Shown: positions 17,855 through 27,265, counted from the first letter of the stretch. The stretch is DNA of 63,674 nucleotides from Chloroflexi bacterium OHK40 (GCA_004367505.1 SFCB01000166.1:1-63674); one strand, 5' to 3'. Translations and numbers: made by a program. Notes: generated by a model from the letters alone, not told the origin.

Positions 17855-18940
17855 ATGAGCATACTACGACGGATCGTGACACATGCCGGCACCGACGTAG
17901 AAGCCCTGATCGAGCGCCTGCGCCGCCGCAGGCGCCACCCCGGCCCGGTTCAACTCGTGGCCTACCGAGGCCTTGGCACCCCAGGCGAGCTGCGCCTCAG
18001 CGGGCGGGTGATTGAGGATCGCGGCATCAGCCCCGCCGATGTGGCGCGCTCGCGCTGGCAGAACCTGCGCGATAACTGGCGCCGCTTCGGGAGCCGTGAG
18101 CTCCCCGGCGTGACGGTGCATGCCAGCTACGAGGGCCTCCATGCCGAGGCCCGGACCGACGAGGAGGGCTACTTCCAAACGAGCCTCCCCCTCCCCGCAT
18201 CCCTCCCTCCCACCGCCGCGCCCTGGCAGATCGTGCGCCTCGAACTGCCCGAGCACGGGGTACGCAGCGCCGGCGAAGTGCTGGTGCCCCCGCCGAGCGC
18301 CCGCCTCGCCGTGATCAGCGACGTGGACGATACCGTTCTGCAAACGTACGCCACCGACCTGCTGAAGATGCTACGCCTGACGATGCTGCGCAATGCCCGC
18401 ACCCGGCTGCCCTTCGAGGGCGTAGCCGAGCTCTACCGCGCCCTGGAAGCTGGCGCAAGTGGCGCCGAGCACAATCCGATCTTCTATGTCTCCAGCAGTC
18501 CCTGGAATCTCTACGATTTCCTGGTGGAGTTCATGGCTCACAACGGCCTCCCCGCCGGCCCGCTCTTCCTCACCGACTACGGCCTCGACCGGGAGAAGCT
18601 GATCAAGCAGCACCACACCGCCCATAAGCTCGCGGCGATCACGACAATCGCCAGGACCTACCCGCAGCTCCCGCTGGTGCTGATCGGCGACAGCGGCCAA
18701 TACGACCCCGAGATCTACCTCGCCGCCACCCGCGCCCTCCCTGGCCGCGTGGCGGCGATCTACATCCGCCACGTGAGCCACGAGCGCCGTGCGAGCGCGG
18801 TTGCCGCCATGGTGGCCGATGCCGCCGCGCTGGACGTGCCTATGCTACTCGCCCCCGACTCCGCCACCGTCGCCGAGGATGCTGCCCGTCGCCGTTTGAT
18901 CAGCACAGCTGCGCTCAATGCGCAGAACCTGATTCCCTAA
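17855..18940 (+). CDS. App1-like phosphatidate phosphatase (DUF2183)
   Basis: A 361-residue protein with the DUF2183/App1 catalytic domain. The HAD-like DxDxT motif is SDVDDTVLQT (D156, D158, T160), followed by YVSSSPWNLYDFL and the IGDSGQYDPEIY motif. Fungal App1 dephosphorylates phosphatidic acid; the bacterial role is inferred. The N-terminal 150 residues form a separate beta-rich domain. It is followed after 12 bases by an SPFH gene, a likely operon. A 13-base string from its 5-prime end (GGATCGTGACACA) also occurs at 17687-17699 in the 314-base upstream gap, which holds no recognisable gene. Confidence 0.85.
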   Translation: MSILRRIVTHAGTDVEALIERLRRRRRHPGPVQLVAYRGLGTPGELRLSGRVIEDRGISPADVARSRWQNLRDNWRRFGSRELPGVTVHASYEGLHAEARTDEEGYFQTSLPLPASLPPTAAPWQIVRLELPEHGVRSAGEVLVPPPSARLAVISDVDDTVLQTYATDLLKMLRLTMLRNARTRLPFEGVAELYRALEAGASGAEHNPIFYVSSSPWNLYDFLVEFMAHNGLPAGPLFLTDYGLDREKLIKQHHTAHKLAAITTIARTYPQLPLVLIGDSGQYDPEIYLAATRALPGRVAAIYIRHVSHERRASAVAAMVADAAALDVPMLLAPDSATVAEDAARRRLISTAALNAQNLIP

Positions 18941-18952
18941 GGAAGGACGCTT

Positions 18953-20464
18953 ATGACAACCCGAGGCGTGCGCCAGGCCGCCCAGCTGGCCGAGGAGCTG
19001 CTCGGCACCGAGACACTGGAGCAATTCAAGCTCAACGTGGCCGACTTCCTCTCACCGCGCGGCCCCGACGAGTCGGCGGGCACCCGCATTGAGCAGATGA
19101 CCACCCTGCTCGACGAGGCCGCCGAAGTAGTGAACCGGAGCTTCCCTCAGCGCAGCCAGAGCGGCCAGTACACCAACGTGATCTCGCCGGTGGTGATCCC
19201 CCGCGACCCCCGCTCGCTCGGCTGGGTGATCGTGGCCGGCGCCCTCGCGCTGCTGGGGATCATCGGCCTGGTGGCCACCGGTCTGGTCGACGCGGCCACG
19301 GACGCTCTCTTCGGCGTGGGCAACCTCGCCACGGCCCTCTTCGGCCCCCACTACTGGCTGCTTCTGCTCGGCTACGTAGCCTACAACCTCTGGCGCAACA
19401 GCTACGTGATGGTGCCCGACGGCTGCCAGGCCCTCATCACGCGCTTCGGTCGCCTGGAGCGCGTGGCGCCCGCCGGACGGACGATGATCCTCGACCCCTT
19501 CGCCCGGGTGAGCTACATCGTCAACACCACCCGCGAGTACCCTTACAACGCTCCTATCCGCGAGGCACCCACGGCGGGCCGCGTGAACGCCTCGGTGGAC
19601 CTCTTCCTCCAGTTCAAGATCGAGGATCCGGCCGCCTTTATCTTTACCCTCGGCGGCGCCCGTGGCTTTCAGGAGAAGCTCCAGAACGCGGTGAGCGAGG
19701 TCACCCGGGCGCTGATCTATGAGCAGCGGGCCGAAGCGATCTACGACCTGGTGGGCGAGAGCACCCAGAACCTGCTCGACACCCTCAACCAGCAGTTCCT
19801 GCCGGCTGTGCGCTTCGTCAATGCCAACATCACCCATGCCGAGCCCGCCAGCCAGGAGTACCGCATGGACCTGGCCGCCCCCGAGATGATCCGCGTGGCG
19901 AAGGAGGCCTACACCTACCAGTACGAGCTCCAGCTGCGCAAAGAGCAGGATGAAGGCGACCTCCAGCGCGACCTGGCGGGCCTCCAGGAGCAACTCTCGG
20001 CCATTCGCGCCGAGATCGCCACCTACCAGGCCCAGATCGACACCGCCCGCGAGAAGGAGGCCAACCGCGCCAGCGCTTATGCCAGCCAGCTGCTTGCCGA
20101 GGCTGAGAGTACGGCCAGGGCCAACGCCGCCCTGCTTGAGGCCCAGGCCCTCGACATCCGCGCCGTGAGCGCCGCCGCCTACCCCGAGATCCTCCAGTAT
20201 CGCTACCAACTCGACGTGCTCGACCGGCTTGAGGCCGTGGCCGACCACCTCCCCCAGATCGTGCAGGCTGGCGGCGTCGCGCAGCCGATCGATTTCCTCG
20301 AAACGGCCCGGGCCATGCTCGGGATCGCCGACGCCCCGCTCTATAGTGCCGACGAAGTGCGAGCCATCCGCGAGCGCCAGCAGCAGATTACGGCCCGCAT
20401 CGCCGAACGCGGCGCCCAGATCCGCCAACTGATCGCCGACGAGCAGGCCGACCCGGCCCGATAG
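18953..20464 (+). CDS. SPFH/Band 7 domain protein
   Basis: A 503-residue membrane protein. Two hydrophobic stretches lie near residues 83-105 and 120-145, then an SPFH domain (about 150-320, with MVPDGCQALITRFGRLERVAPAG) and a long charged coiled coil (about 320-430, AEIATYQAQIDTAREKEANR). SPFH proteins assemble large ring- or cage-like membrane scaffolds. It has an AAGGAAGG ribosome-binding site and lies 12 bases after the App1-like gene. A second SPFH gene follows after 157 bases. Confidence 0.88.
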   Translation: MTTRGVRQAAQLAEELLGTETLEQFKLNVADFLSPRGPDESAGTRIEQMTTLLDEAAEVVNRSFPQRSQSGQYTNVISPVVIPRDPRSLGWVIVAGALALLGIIGLVATGLVDAATDALFGVGNLATALFGPHYWLLLLGYVAYNLWRNSYVMVPDGCQALITRFGRLERVAPAGRTMILDPFARVSYIVNTTREYPYNAPIREAPTAGRVNASVDLFLQFKIEDPAAFIFTLGGARGFQEKLQNAVSEVTRALIYEQRAEAIYDLVGESTQNLLDTLNQQFLPAVRFVNANITHAEPASQEYRMDLAAPEMIRVAKEAYTYQYELQLRKEQDEGDLQRDLAGLQEQLSAIRAEIATYQAQIDTAREKEANRASAYASQLLAEAESTARANAALLEAQALDIRAVSAAAYPEILQYRYQLDVLDRLEAVADHLPQIVQAGGVAQPIDFLETARAMLGIADAPLYSADEVRAIRERQQQITARIAERGAQIRQLIADEQADPAR

Positions 20465-20621
20465 GACGCACGGGCCCACCGGTGGCCCTCGGCAGCCGCG
20501 TCTATCCGCAGAACTGGTTGCCGTTTGGCATGGGAGCGTTCGCAAGGTCCGGAACGGCCCACCCATGGATCTGGAGCGTGTTGGAGCTATAGCGGTCCCA
20601 TCCAGGTTGTAGGAGCATTCC

Positions 20622-21869
20622 ATGACCCAGCCACGACGCGAGTTTTCAAAGGTGAAAGAGGCAGTAGCTGCCTGGGGCCGCGTGCGCCAGCTACTACGCT
20701 CGGGCGAGGAAGGCCAGGTGGTGCCGGTGGTCATCCCCCGGGATCGCCGGCGCGCCGGGTGGCTCATTCCCCTTGCCGTGGCCCTCTACTGCCTCGGTGT
20801 GGCCACCTTCGCTGGCGGCTTCCTGCGCCTGCTGGCGATTCCCCTCGCCCTGCTCTTCCTGCTGGTCGCCGCCGTCTCACTCTGGCGCGGCGCCATGGTC
20901 GAGATCGAGCAGGGCACCACCGCCGTCTACTCGCGCTGGGGCCAGATCGTTGGCACGCTAGCGCCCGGCCTGCACTACCTCTGGTGGCCCTGGGAGAAGG
21001 TGGAGGCGGTTGTTGACACTAGCACCGAGATCCCCTACACCGCGCCGGTGCTCTCCAGCCCTACCCGCGAGAATGTGCCGCTCAAGTCGATCGAGTTCTT
21101 CCTGAAGTTCCGTATCGAGGACCCGGTGGCCTTCGTGCGCAATATCGGCGCGAGCAACTTCGATATGGTGCTCTCCAGCGCAGTGCAGGACGCCATCCGC
21201 CAGCGCTCGCGCATGGTGCAGACCGAGCGCGCCTACGACCTGCGGGGCTCCGACGTGGGCGATATGCAGGCCAGCCTCAACCGGCTCCTCGCCCGCTACG
21301 GCGTGCGCATCACCGGCGCCAATATTCCCGACGTGCAGCTGCCCGACCAGTACCAGCAGCACCTGGCCACGCGGGAGCGGGTGGCCAAGGAGCTGGAGGC
21401 CTACGCCCGGGAATGGGAGCTGACGCGCAAGCAGCGTACCGACAGCCTGCTCCTGGAGATCGAGCGGGCCAAGAAGGTGCGCGATGCCCGCCTGGTGGAG
21501 GTGAAGGCCGCCGAGAATAAGGCCCGCGAGGACGTGGCCCGCACCCTCCAGCAGAAGGAGACCGAAGCCCAGCGGGTACGCTGGGAGATCGAGGCCCGTG
21601 GCCGCTCGACGCTCAAAGAGGCCGAGAACGAGGCCCGTGGCCTCCAGCACCTCGGCCAGGCCTACCAGGACAACCGGGCCGTGCTCCAGTACGAACTAGC
21701 CCGGCGCCGCCTGGCCGTCGCCGAGAAGCTCGTGCGCCACGCCCCCCGGCCCGTGGTGCTGCAGGGTGACAGCGGCGATCAATCGGCCCTGGGGACTCTG
21801 CTGATCGCCCAGCTACTGCCCCAGCTGCTCACGCCCGCCCGGAACAGCGAAGCGGCCAGCAACGGATAG
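20622..21869 (+). CDS. SPFH/Band 7 domain protein
   Basis: A 415-residue SPFH protein. Two adjacent membrane segments lie near residues 45-90 (PLAVALYCLGVATFAGGFL and following). The SPFH domain (about 95-270) has VEIEQGTTAVYSRWGQIVG and EIPYTAPVLSSPTRENVPL, and is followed by an alanine/glutamate-rich coiled coil. It shares layout but limited sequence with the preceding SPFH protein, so the two may form a hetero-oligomer. Good ribosome-binding site (AGGAGC) before ATG. Confidence 0.88.
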   Translation: MTQPRREFSKVKEAVAAWGRVRQLLRSGEEGQVVPVVIPRDRRRAGWLIPLAVALYCLGVATFAGGFLRLLAIPLALLFLLVAAVSLWRGAMVEIEQGTTAVYSRWGQIVGTLAPGLHYLWWPWEKVEAVVDTSTEIPYTAPVLSSPTRENVPLKSIEFFLKFRIEDPVAFVRNIGASNFDMVLSSAVQDAIRQRSRMVQTERAYDLRGSDVGDMQASLNRLLARYGVRITGANIPDVQLPDQYQQHLATRERVAKELEAYAREWELTRKQRTDSLLLEIERAKKVRDARLVEVKAAENKAREDVARTLQQKETEAQRVRWEIEARGRSTLKEAENEARGLQHLGQAYQDNRAVLQYELARRRLAVAEKLVRHAPRPVVLQGDSGDQSALGTLLIAQLLPQLLTPARNSEAASNG

Positions 21870-21904
21870 GCGCGTCGCCCGCCCCCGGCATCAGGGGCCG
21901 CGCC
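21869..21904 (+). terminator. Hairpin after the SPFH pair
   Basis: Nested stems GGCGCG/CGCGCC and GCCCC/GGGGC start at the last base of the stop codon, between convergent genes. No U-tract. Confidence 0.45.
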
Positions 21905-21996
21905 CTTACCCCCCTGGTCCATGGGTGTAGTGGAGGCCACCACGCTCCCAGCCTACGGTGGGATCGCGCTAGCGAAGGTGGATATAGGGCCAGGTG

Positions 21997-22947
21997 TCAA
22001 CCAGGCACAGAATGGCCAGGCGCCTGGCGATCGAGCGGCTCCTCCTCCCAGATCGGGGCTCGCAGGAGCGCGTTGATCAGCGCCGTGGCCGCCGGCGTGG
22101 CCCGCTCGAAGCGCCGGTACACAATGCCGAAGGCGAATGAGGCCAGCAGGTCGTGCACTGGCCGCACCGCCAGGCCCGCTCCAAGCGCCGGGGATCGCAG
22201 CAGCTTTGGTGGCAGGAATGTTACCCCCACCCCCTGGCGCACACATGTCAGGAGTCCCGCCAGCGTATCGGCCTCGACGACGGGCACCAGCGTGTGCCCC
22301 TGCCGGGCGAAGGCTTCCTCGATTGCCCGCCGCACGCTGAAGCCCTTTCGCAGCATCACGTAGGGCTGAGCAACGAGGTGCTCAACCAGGAGCGGCTCCC
22401 GCCCGGCGGCCAGGGGGTGCGCTTGTGGGATCACCAGCTGCACCTGGTCGCGGAACAGCTCGTGCAGCCCCAGTAGTCCCATCACCTGCGCCCGGTCGAG
22501 GGGCAGGCCGAAGAGGCCGAAGTCCAGCGCTCGCTGCTCCACCAGCTCGATGAGGTCATCGGCGCCGCTCACCCGTAGCTGCAGACGCACGTTGGGGAAC
22601 TGCCGGTGGAATGGCGTAAACGCATGGACGAGGAAGGGGTCCAGCAGCGGCTCCACGCAGCCCACCGCAACGTCCCCGCGCACACCGCTGCCTAGCTCGA
22701 TCAGCACCTGCCGGCCCTGCTGGATCTGGTCGAGCGCGCTTCGCGCATAGCCGATGAAGGAGTGCCCGGCTGCGGTGAGCCGCACTCCACGCCGGCTCCG
22801 CTCGAAGAGCCGCGCTCCGAGCTCCTCCTCCAGAGCCGCAATCTGCCGGCTGAGCACCGGTTGGGCCACCGAGCAGACCACAGCGGCCTTGCGGAAGCTC
22901 TGCGTCTGCGCTGCCGCCACAAAGTAGTGCAGCTTCTGAAGCTCCAT
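21997..22947 (-). CDS. LysR-family transcriptional regulator
   Basis: A 316-residue LysR regulator beginning MELQKLHYFVAAAQ. The winged HTH (residues 1-60) contains SFRKAAVVCSVAQPVLSRQIAALEEEL split across the two helices. The effector-binding domain (about 90-300) follows. The ATG at 22947 has a strong GGATGGAGG site; the frame extends further but without family-like sequence. It is divergent from the reductase/hydrolase pair at 23132-24770, which it most likely regulates. The effector is unknown. Confidence 0.92.
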   Translation of the reverse strand: MELQKLHYFVAAAQTQSFRKAAVVCSVAQPVLSRQIAALEEELGARLFERSRRGVRLTAAGHSFIGYARSALDQIQQGRQVLIELGSGVRGDVAVGCVEPLLDPFLVHAFTPFHRQFPNVRLQLRVSGADDLIELVEQRALDFGLFGLPLDRAQVMGLLGLHELFRDQVQLVIPQAHPLAAGREPLLVEHLVAQPYVMLRKGFSVRRAIEEAFARQGHTLVPVVEADTLAGLLTCVRQGVGVTFLPPKLLRSPALGAGLAVRPVHDLLASFAFGIVYRRFERATPAATALINALLRAPIWEEEPLDRQAPGHSVPG

Positions 22948-23131
22948 CGCGCCTCCATCCGTGTGGGTGATACCTAAACTGTACCACATGGTGGATGCAA
23001 AGGTGCTAGACATACTCAGCAGCAGCGCGTATACTCAGCCTATCCTCGCCCGAACGTAGCCGCTGGAAGCCGACGCAACGCAGCCGGCCTCCCAGAGACC
23101 AGCGCCACAACGATGGGAGCGTGTCGTAGCC
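22948..23131. promoter_or_regulatory. Divergent control region between LysR gene and reductase gene
   Basis: This 184-base gap holds a CCAC-ATG-GTGG dyad near 22984-22994 and a 9-base direct repeat ATACTCAGC at 23012-23020 and 23031-23039 (19-base period). LysR proteins bind about such sites in divergent gaps. The exact operator is not resolved. Confidence 0.35.
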
Positions 23132-23875
23132 ATGTTTACCCTGCACGATCGCTACGCCGTTGTGACTGGCGCCGGCCAGGGCATCGGCCTTGCAATCGCC
23201 CGAGTGTTCGCCGCCCGGGGCGCGGCTGTGGCGGCGCTCGACCGCGACCCCGAGCTGGCGGCCGCCACCGCCAACGAGCTAGGCGACGGTGCCGTCGGCC
23301 TGGCGGTCGATGTAGCCGATGTGGCGGCGACCCGCGCCGCCATGAGCGGCCTGCTTGCGCGCTGGGGGCGCATCGACATCCTCGTCAACAACGCGGCGGT
23401 GCTCAGCACGACGCCATTTTTGGAGCTTGGCGAGGCGGAGTGGGAGCGCGTGATGGCCGTGAACCTCAAGGGGGTCTACAGCGCCTGCCACGCGGTTGCC
23501 GGCGCGATGCTGGCTCAGGGCGGCGGGCGGATCATCAACATCGCCTCTGTCGCAGGGAAGCGGGGCGGCGGGCTCCTCGGTACGGTGGCCTACGCGAGCG
23601 CCAAGGCGGGGGTGATCGGTTTCACCAAGGCCCTGGCACGCGAGCTGGCCCCCGCCGGTGTCACGGTCAACGCGATCTGCCCTGGCCCCGTGCATAGCGC
23701 CATGACCGACGGGATGGCCGCTGAGCTGCGGGCGCGGGTGCTGGGCCTGGTGCCCCTCGGACGCTTTGGGCGCCCAGAGGAGATCGCTGCCGCGACTGTG
23801 TTCCTCGCCTCCGATGAGGCCGCCTTTGTCACCGGCGAGATCCTCGACGTGGATGGCGGCCTGACGATGGATTGA
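23132..23875 (+). CDS. Short-chain dehydrogenase/reductase (SDR), FabG-like
   Basis: A 247-residue classical SDR. The nucleotide motif TGAGQGIG lies at 12-19, NNAA at 86-89, and the catalytic S139, Y154 and K158 (YASAK) are intact. An acidic Asp (LDRD, about 37-39) after the second strand suggests NAD(H) preference. It would oxidise or reduce an alcohol/ketone; the substrate is unknown. It forms an apparent operon with the downstream hydrolase, under the divergent LysR regulator. Confidence 0.92.
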   Translation: MFTLHDRYAVVTGAGQGIGLAIARVFAARGAAVAALDRDPELAAATANELGDGAVGLAVDVADVAATRAAMSGLLARWGRIDILVNNAAVLSTTPFLELGEAEWERVMAVNLKGVYSACHAVAGAMLAQGGGRIINIASVAGKRGGGLLGTVAYASAKAGVIGFTKALARELAPAGVTVNAICPGPVHSAMTDGMAAELRARVLGLVPLGRFGRPEEIAAATVFLASDEAAFVTGEILDVDGGLTMD

Positions 23876-23945
23876 ACGCCCTCGCACGGGCAGCAACACG
23901 AGCACCCCCTGAGCCATTGGCAAGCTACGTCAAGGAGGACACCCC

Positions 23946-24770
23946 ATGCCTCATGTCACGACCAACGACGGGTACAGGCTCCACTACGAGGAGCGCGGGC
24001 AGGGCGAGCCCCTCGTGCTCGTGCACGGCTGGTCGCAGAGCGCGGCCATGTTTATGCACCAACTCAACGGGCTAAGCGACCGCTACCATGTGATCGCGCT
24101 CGACCTGCGCGGCCACGGCGAGTCCGACAAGCCCGCGCACGGCTACCGCATCTCGCGGCTCGCCAAAGACCTGTACGACGCGCTCGACGAGCTGCAGCTC
24201 AGCGACGTTAACCTGCTGGGCTGGTCGATGGGCTGTTCAGTGGCCTGGTGTTACCTCGACCTCTTTGGGCCCGCCCGACTCGCCCGGCTCATCCTGGTGG
24301 ATGAGCCCGCCTGGGTGATGCATACGCCCGACCAGTCGGCCGACGAGATAGCGAACACCGGCGCCATCCTCGATGCAGCCGGACTGGTAGGACTCTACAA
24401 CGCGCTTCGCAGCGATACCGTCGCGACGGTCAGCGGCTTTGTGGGTGGGATGGTGACGCCGGACATGCCTGCCGACCTCCGTGAGTGGGTGATCGCGGAG
24501 AACCTGAAGCTCCCGGCCGAGTACGCCGCACGGCTCCTCCTGAATCACGGCTCGCTCGACTGGCGCGACGTGATTCCCCGCATCTCCCTCCCAACCCTCG
24601 TCATCGGCGGCAAGCACAGCCACGTCAATCCCCAGTCCCAGATCTGGATCCACGAGCAGATCCCCGACTCGCGCCTGGAGATTTTCGAGGAGGGCGGCTC
24701 GCACTTTATGTTCCTCGAAGCGCCCGACCGGTTCAACGCAGTGGTGGATGCCTTCCTGCAGGGGCGCTAG
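23946..24770 (+). CDS. Alpha/beta hydrolase
   Basis: A 274-residue hydrolase with a very strong AAGGAGG ribosome-binding site. It has the oxyanion segment HGWSQ, nucleophile elbow GWSMGCS and C-terminal His in GGSHFMFLEAPDRF. At the usual catalytic-acid position the sequence reads GGKHSHVNP, with no Asp; the acid may instead be in VDEPAW after strand 6, as in some chloroperoxidase-like relatives. It pairs with the SDR, suggesting a small catabolic module. Confidence 0.85.
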   Translation: MPHVTTNDGYRLHYEERGQGEPLVLVHGWSQSAAMFMHQLNGLSDRYHVIALDLRGHGESDKPAHGYRISRLAKDLYDALDELQLSDVNLLGWSMGCSVAWCYLDLFGPARLARLILVDEPAWVMHTPDQSADEIANTGAILDAAGLVGLYNALRSDTVATVSGFVGGMVTPDMPADLREWVIAENLKLPAEYAARLLLNHGSLDWRDVIPRISLPTLVIGGKHSHVNPQSQIWIHEQIPDSRLEIFEEGGSHFMFLEAPDRFNAVVDAFLQGR

Positions 24771-24795
24771 CACCGTGGGAGAAGGGCGGTTGGGT

Positions 24796-25815
24796 CTACC
24801 GCCGCACCTCGAAGCGCCGCACGCGCACCTGCGTGCTGCTAATGCCCTGGGCCACCATGGCGTAGACCCCATCGGGCAGGCCGGTGCCGGCGGTCACACT
24901 CCACGTCGCGATGCCCTGGCCATCGGCCTGCACGGCCTTTCCATCGGCGGTCACGGTGGAGATCGAACCATCGGGCCGGTGGATCCAGATCCCGACGCCC
25001 TCGTTCGGGAAGAAGCCCGTGGCGGTGAAGTGAAAGCTTGTACCAGGCGGGCCGCTTTCGGGAGTGACGAAGGCATTGTCGGTGGGCGCCGGTGCAACCT
25101 GGCCTACACCCACCCGCACCGTAAAGTCCACGACCTGGGTTTGCCCGCTGGTCACGCCTACGGCCACCGCAACATAGCGCCCGTCCGGCGTGGTCGGCGG
25201 CGTAGCAACGACCCACTGGAGCTCGCCGCTGCGGCTGGCGAAGAAGGCTGTCTGCCCGCTCAGGTCAACCGGAAGATCGGATACGCTCCCATCAGGAGCG
25301 TGGACCCAGATCGCCACCCGCTCGGCGGGGAGAAAGCCGCTGGTGCGGAAGCTGAAGAGCGTACCCGGCGGGCCGATCTCAGGCCGCCTGAGCACATCGC
25401 CGCTCGGCTGCGGGGCTGGAATGTCCGCCGGGGCGACGCCAGCCTGCACCAGAAAGCCGATCCGCCGCCGCACCTGCTGGCTCAAGTTCTGGGCCACGGC
25501 GATGTACGTGCCCGAGGGAAAATCGCCCGGCACGGTGTAGGTCCAGCTCGCCTTCCCGTTGGCATCGGCAAAGATCGGGATATCGAACCCCGCCGCGTCG
25601 GCAAACCGCACGGTACCGCGCCCAGGTACCTCGAAGACCACCCGGACAATCTCGTTGGGGGCGAAGCCCTCGGCAGTGAAGGCGAAGCTCGTGCCCGGGG
25701 GCCCGATGTCCGGCGTCACCGTTGATCCGAGGGCGCGGGCAGGCGCGACGCTGAGCAGGATGGTGGCAAGCAGTGCCAGAGCCACGGCGGCGTGGAGCCA
25801 GGTTCGGTTGCGCAT
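24796..25815 (-). CDS. Exported three-repeat beta-domain protein
   Basis: A 339-residue secreted protein with a signal peptide (residues 1-28, ending PARA). Three repeats of about 105 residues follow. Each begins with a GPPGTSF-x-F-x3-GF-x-P-x-E core (GPPGTSFAFTAEGFAPNE; GPPGTLFSFRTSGFLPAE; GPPGTSFHFTATGFFPNE) and ends with a G.Y.AVAQ strand. This looks like Ig/IPT-like beta sandwiches used in cell-surface display; no enzyme motif was seen. A TATAGT box lies at 25858-25853 on the minus strand. It is divergent from the kinase at 26036. Confidence 0.75.
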   Translation of the reverse strand: MRNRTWLHAAVALALLATILLSVAPARALGSTVTPDIGPPGTSFAFTAEGFAPNEIVRVVFEVPGRGTVRFADAAGFDIPIFADANGKASWTYTVPGDFPSGTYIAVAQNLSQQVRRRIGFLVQAGVAPADIPAPQPSGDVLRRPEIGPPGTLFSFRTSGFLPAERVAIWVHAPDGSVSDLPVDLSGQTAFFASRSGELQWVVATPPTTPDGRYVAVAVGVTSGQTQVVDFTVRVGVGQVAPAPTDNAFVTPESGPPGTSFHFTATGFFPNEGVGIWIHRPDGSISTVTADGKAVQADGQGIATWSVTAGTGLPDGVYAMVAQGISSTQVRVRRFEVRR

Positions 25816-26035
25816 CGGTGCACCTCTCCAGCGATCTCGGAAGGGCTACACGACTATAGCACAGTGACGCCACGACTGCCCGCCCCAAAAGGCCAGGCTC
25901 GTCTTTGATGCCGCCTTGATCTGACCCGTGCTAGGATGGTCGGGGACCCTTTCGCCTGCGGGCGCCAATGTCCCTCCGTGATTGTCGCGCGCGCGGCTTC
26001 AGATGGAAGCGAAGCGCTCCGGCAGACGGTAAGCC

Positions 26036-27265
26036 ATGCGATGGAAACCTATGCGCCTCCTCCTGACCGCTCGCATGCGGCTGGCGCTGCTCCTCAGCGC
26101 CCTGTTTATCGGCGCCGGGGGCATTCTGCTCGGCCTGAACTACACCCTGGTGCGCTACCGGCTCCAGGTCGTGCCGGTGCCCTTTGCTGGCACCACCGGC
26201 ACGGACGACACGCTCGTTGTCTTGGAACTTCCGCTCACCCAGAGCCCGCAGCAACCCGTGCAGATCACCGTCCCATCACCGGACGAACTGGCGACCCTAC
26301 GCGCCCTCGAGCAGCAGATCATCGAGGCATCGCTACGCGAGCTACTGTTGCAGTCCAGCATCGCCCTGGCACTGATGGCGGTGATCGTCAGCTGGCTGAG
26401 CTGGATCGTCGCCGGGCGGGTGCTGCGGCCCGTTCGAGCGATCACGGCGGTCGCGCGGAGGCTCTCCGAGGAGCGGCTGCACGAGCGCATCGCCCTCGCC
26501 GGGCCACACGATGAGCTCAAAGAACTGGCCGACACCTTCGATGGGATGCTCAGCCGGCTGGAACAGGCGTTCGGGAGCCAGCGCCGCTTTGCGGCCAGCG
26601 CCTCGCACGAACTCCGCACGCCGCTGACGATCATGCGCACCGAGGTTGAGGTCACCCTCGCCGATCCGCAGGCCTCGGTGGACGAACTGCGGGCCATGGG
26701 CGAGACGGTGCGCGATGCGGTGTTGCGGTGCGAGCGCCTGATCGATGGCCTGCTCACCCTGGCCCGGAGCGAACAGGCGGTCACCCGACGCGACGTGGTA
26801 GACCTGGCGGTGTGCGCGCAGATTGCCCTGGCACAGCTTGGGGGCGAAGCGCGGCTACTTGAGGTGAGACCCACGGTCCGACTCGCGGCGGCCAGCGTGA
26901 TGGGCGATCCCGCGCTTCTCGAACGGCTCATCTCAAACCTGGTGGCAAACGCCGTGCGCCATAACCAGCGTGGCGGGTGGCTTTCCATCAACTCCTGCGT
27001 GGAGGGTGAGCAGGCCATCCTGCGCGTCGAAAATAGTGGCCCGGCGGTGCCACCCGAGCAGGTTGAGGAGCTCTTTCTGCCCTTCCGGCGGCTGGCCGGG
27101 GAGCGCCTCGGCTCGGCACAGGGCACGGGGCTCGGTCTCACCATCGCCCGGGCGATCGCCGAGGCCCATGGCGGCCACTTGCTGGCCCGGGCGCGCAGCG
27201 AGGGGGGCCTCCAGGTCGAACTGCGGCTGCCGCGTGTGCCTGGCGTTATGGCCAGCACCGCTTGA
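26036..27265 (+). CDS. Sensor histidine kinase (HisKA type)
   Basis: A 409-residue membrane kinase. TM1 lies at about residues 15-36, a short periplasmic loop at 37-105 and TM2 at 106-128. HAMP (about 129-180) precedes HisKA with phosphoacceptor H191 (SASHELRTPLTI). HATPase has N-box LISNLVANAVRHN and G-box GTGLGLTIARAIAEAHGG. No regulator is adjacent; the OmpR-type regulator at 32390-33055 on the far side of the export operon is the likely partner. It converges on the DUF5666 lipoprotein gene with a shared hairpin between. Confidence 0.9.
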   Translation: MRWKPMRLLLTARMRLALLLSALFIGAGGILLGLNYTLVRYRLQVVPVPFAGTTGTDDTLVVLELPLTQSPQQPVQITVPSPDELATLRALEQQIIEASLRELLLQSSIALALMAVIVSWLSWIVAGRVLRPVRAITAVARRLSEERLHERIALAGPHDELKELADTFDGMLSRLEQAFGSQRRFAASASHELRTPLTIMRTEVEVTLADPQASVDELRAMGETVRDAVLRCERLIDGLLTLARSEQAVTRRDVVDLAVCAQIALAQLGGEARLLEVRPTVRLAAASVMGDPALLERLISNLVANAVRHNQRGGWLSINSCVEGEQAILRVENSGPAVPPEQVEELFLPFRRLAGERLGSAQGTGLGLTIARAIAEAHGGHLLARARSEGGLQVELRLPRVPGVMASTA

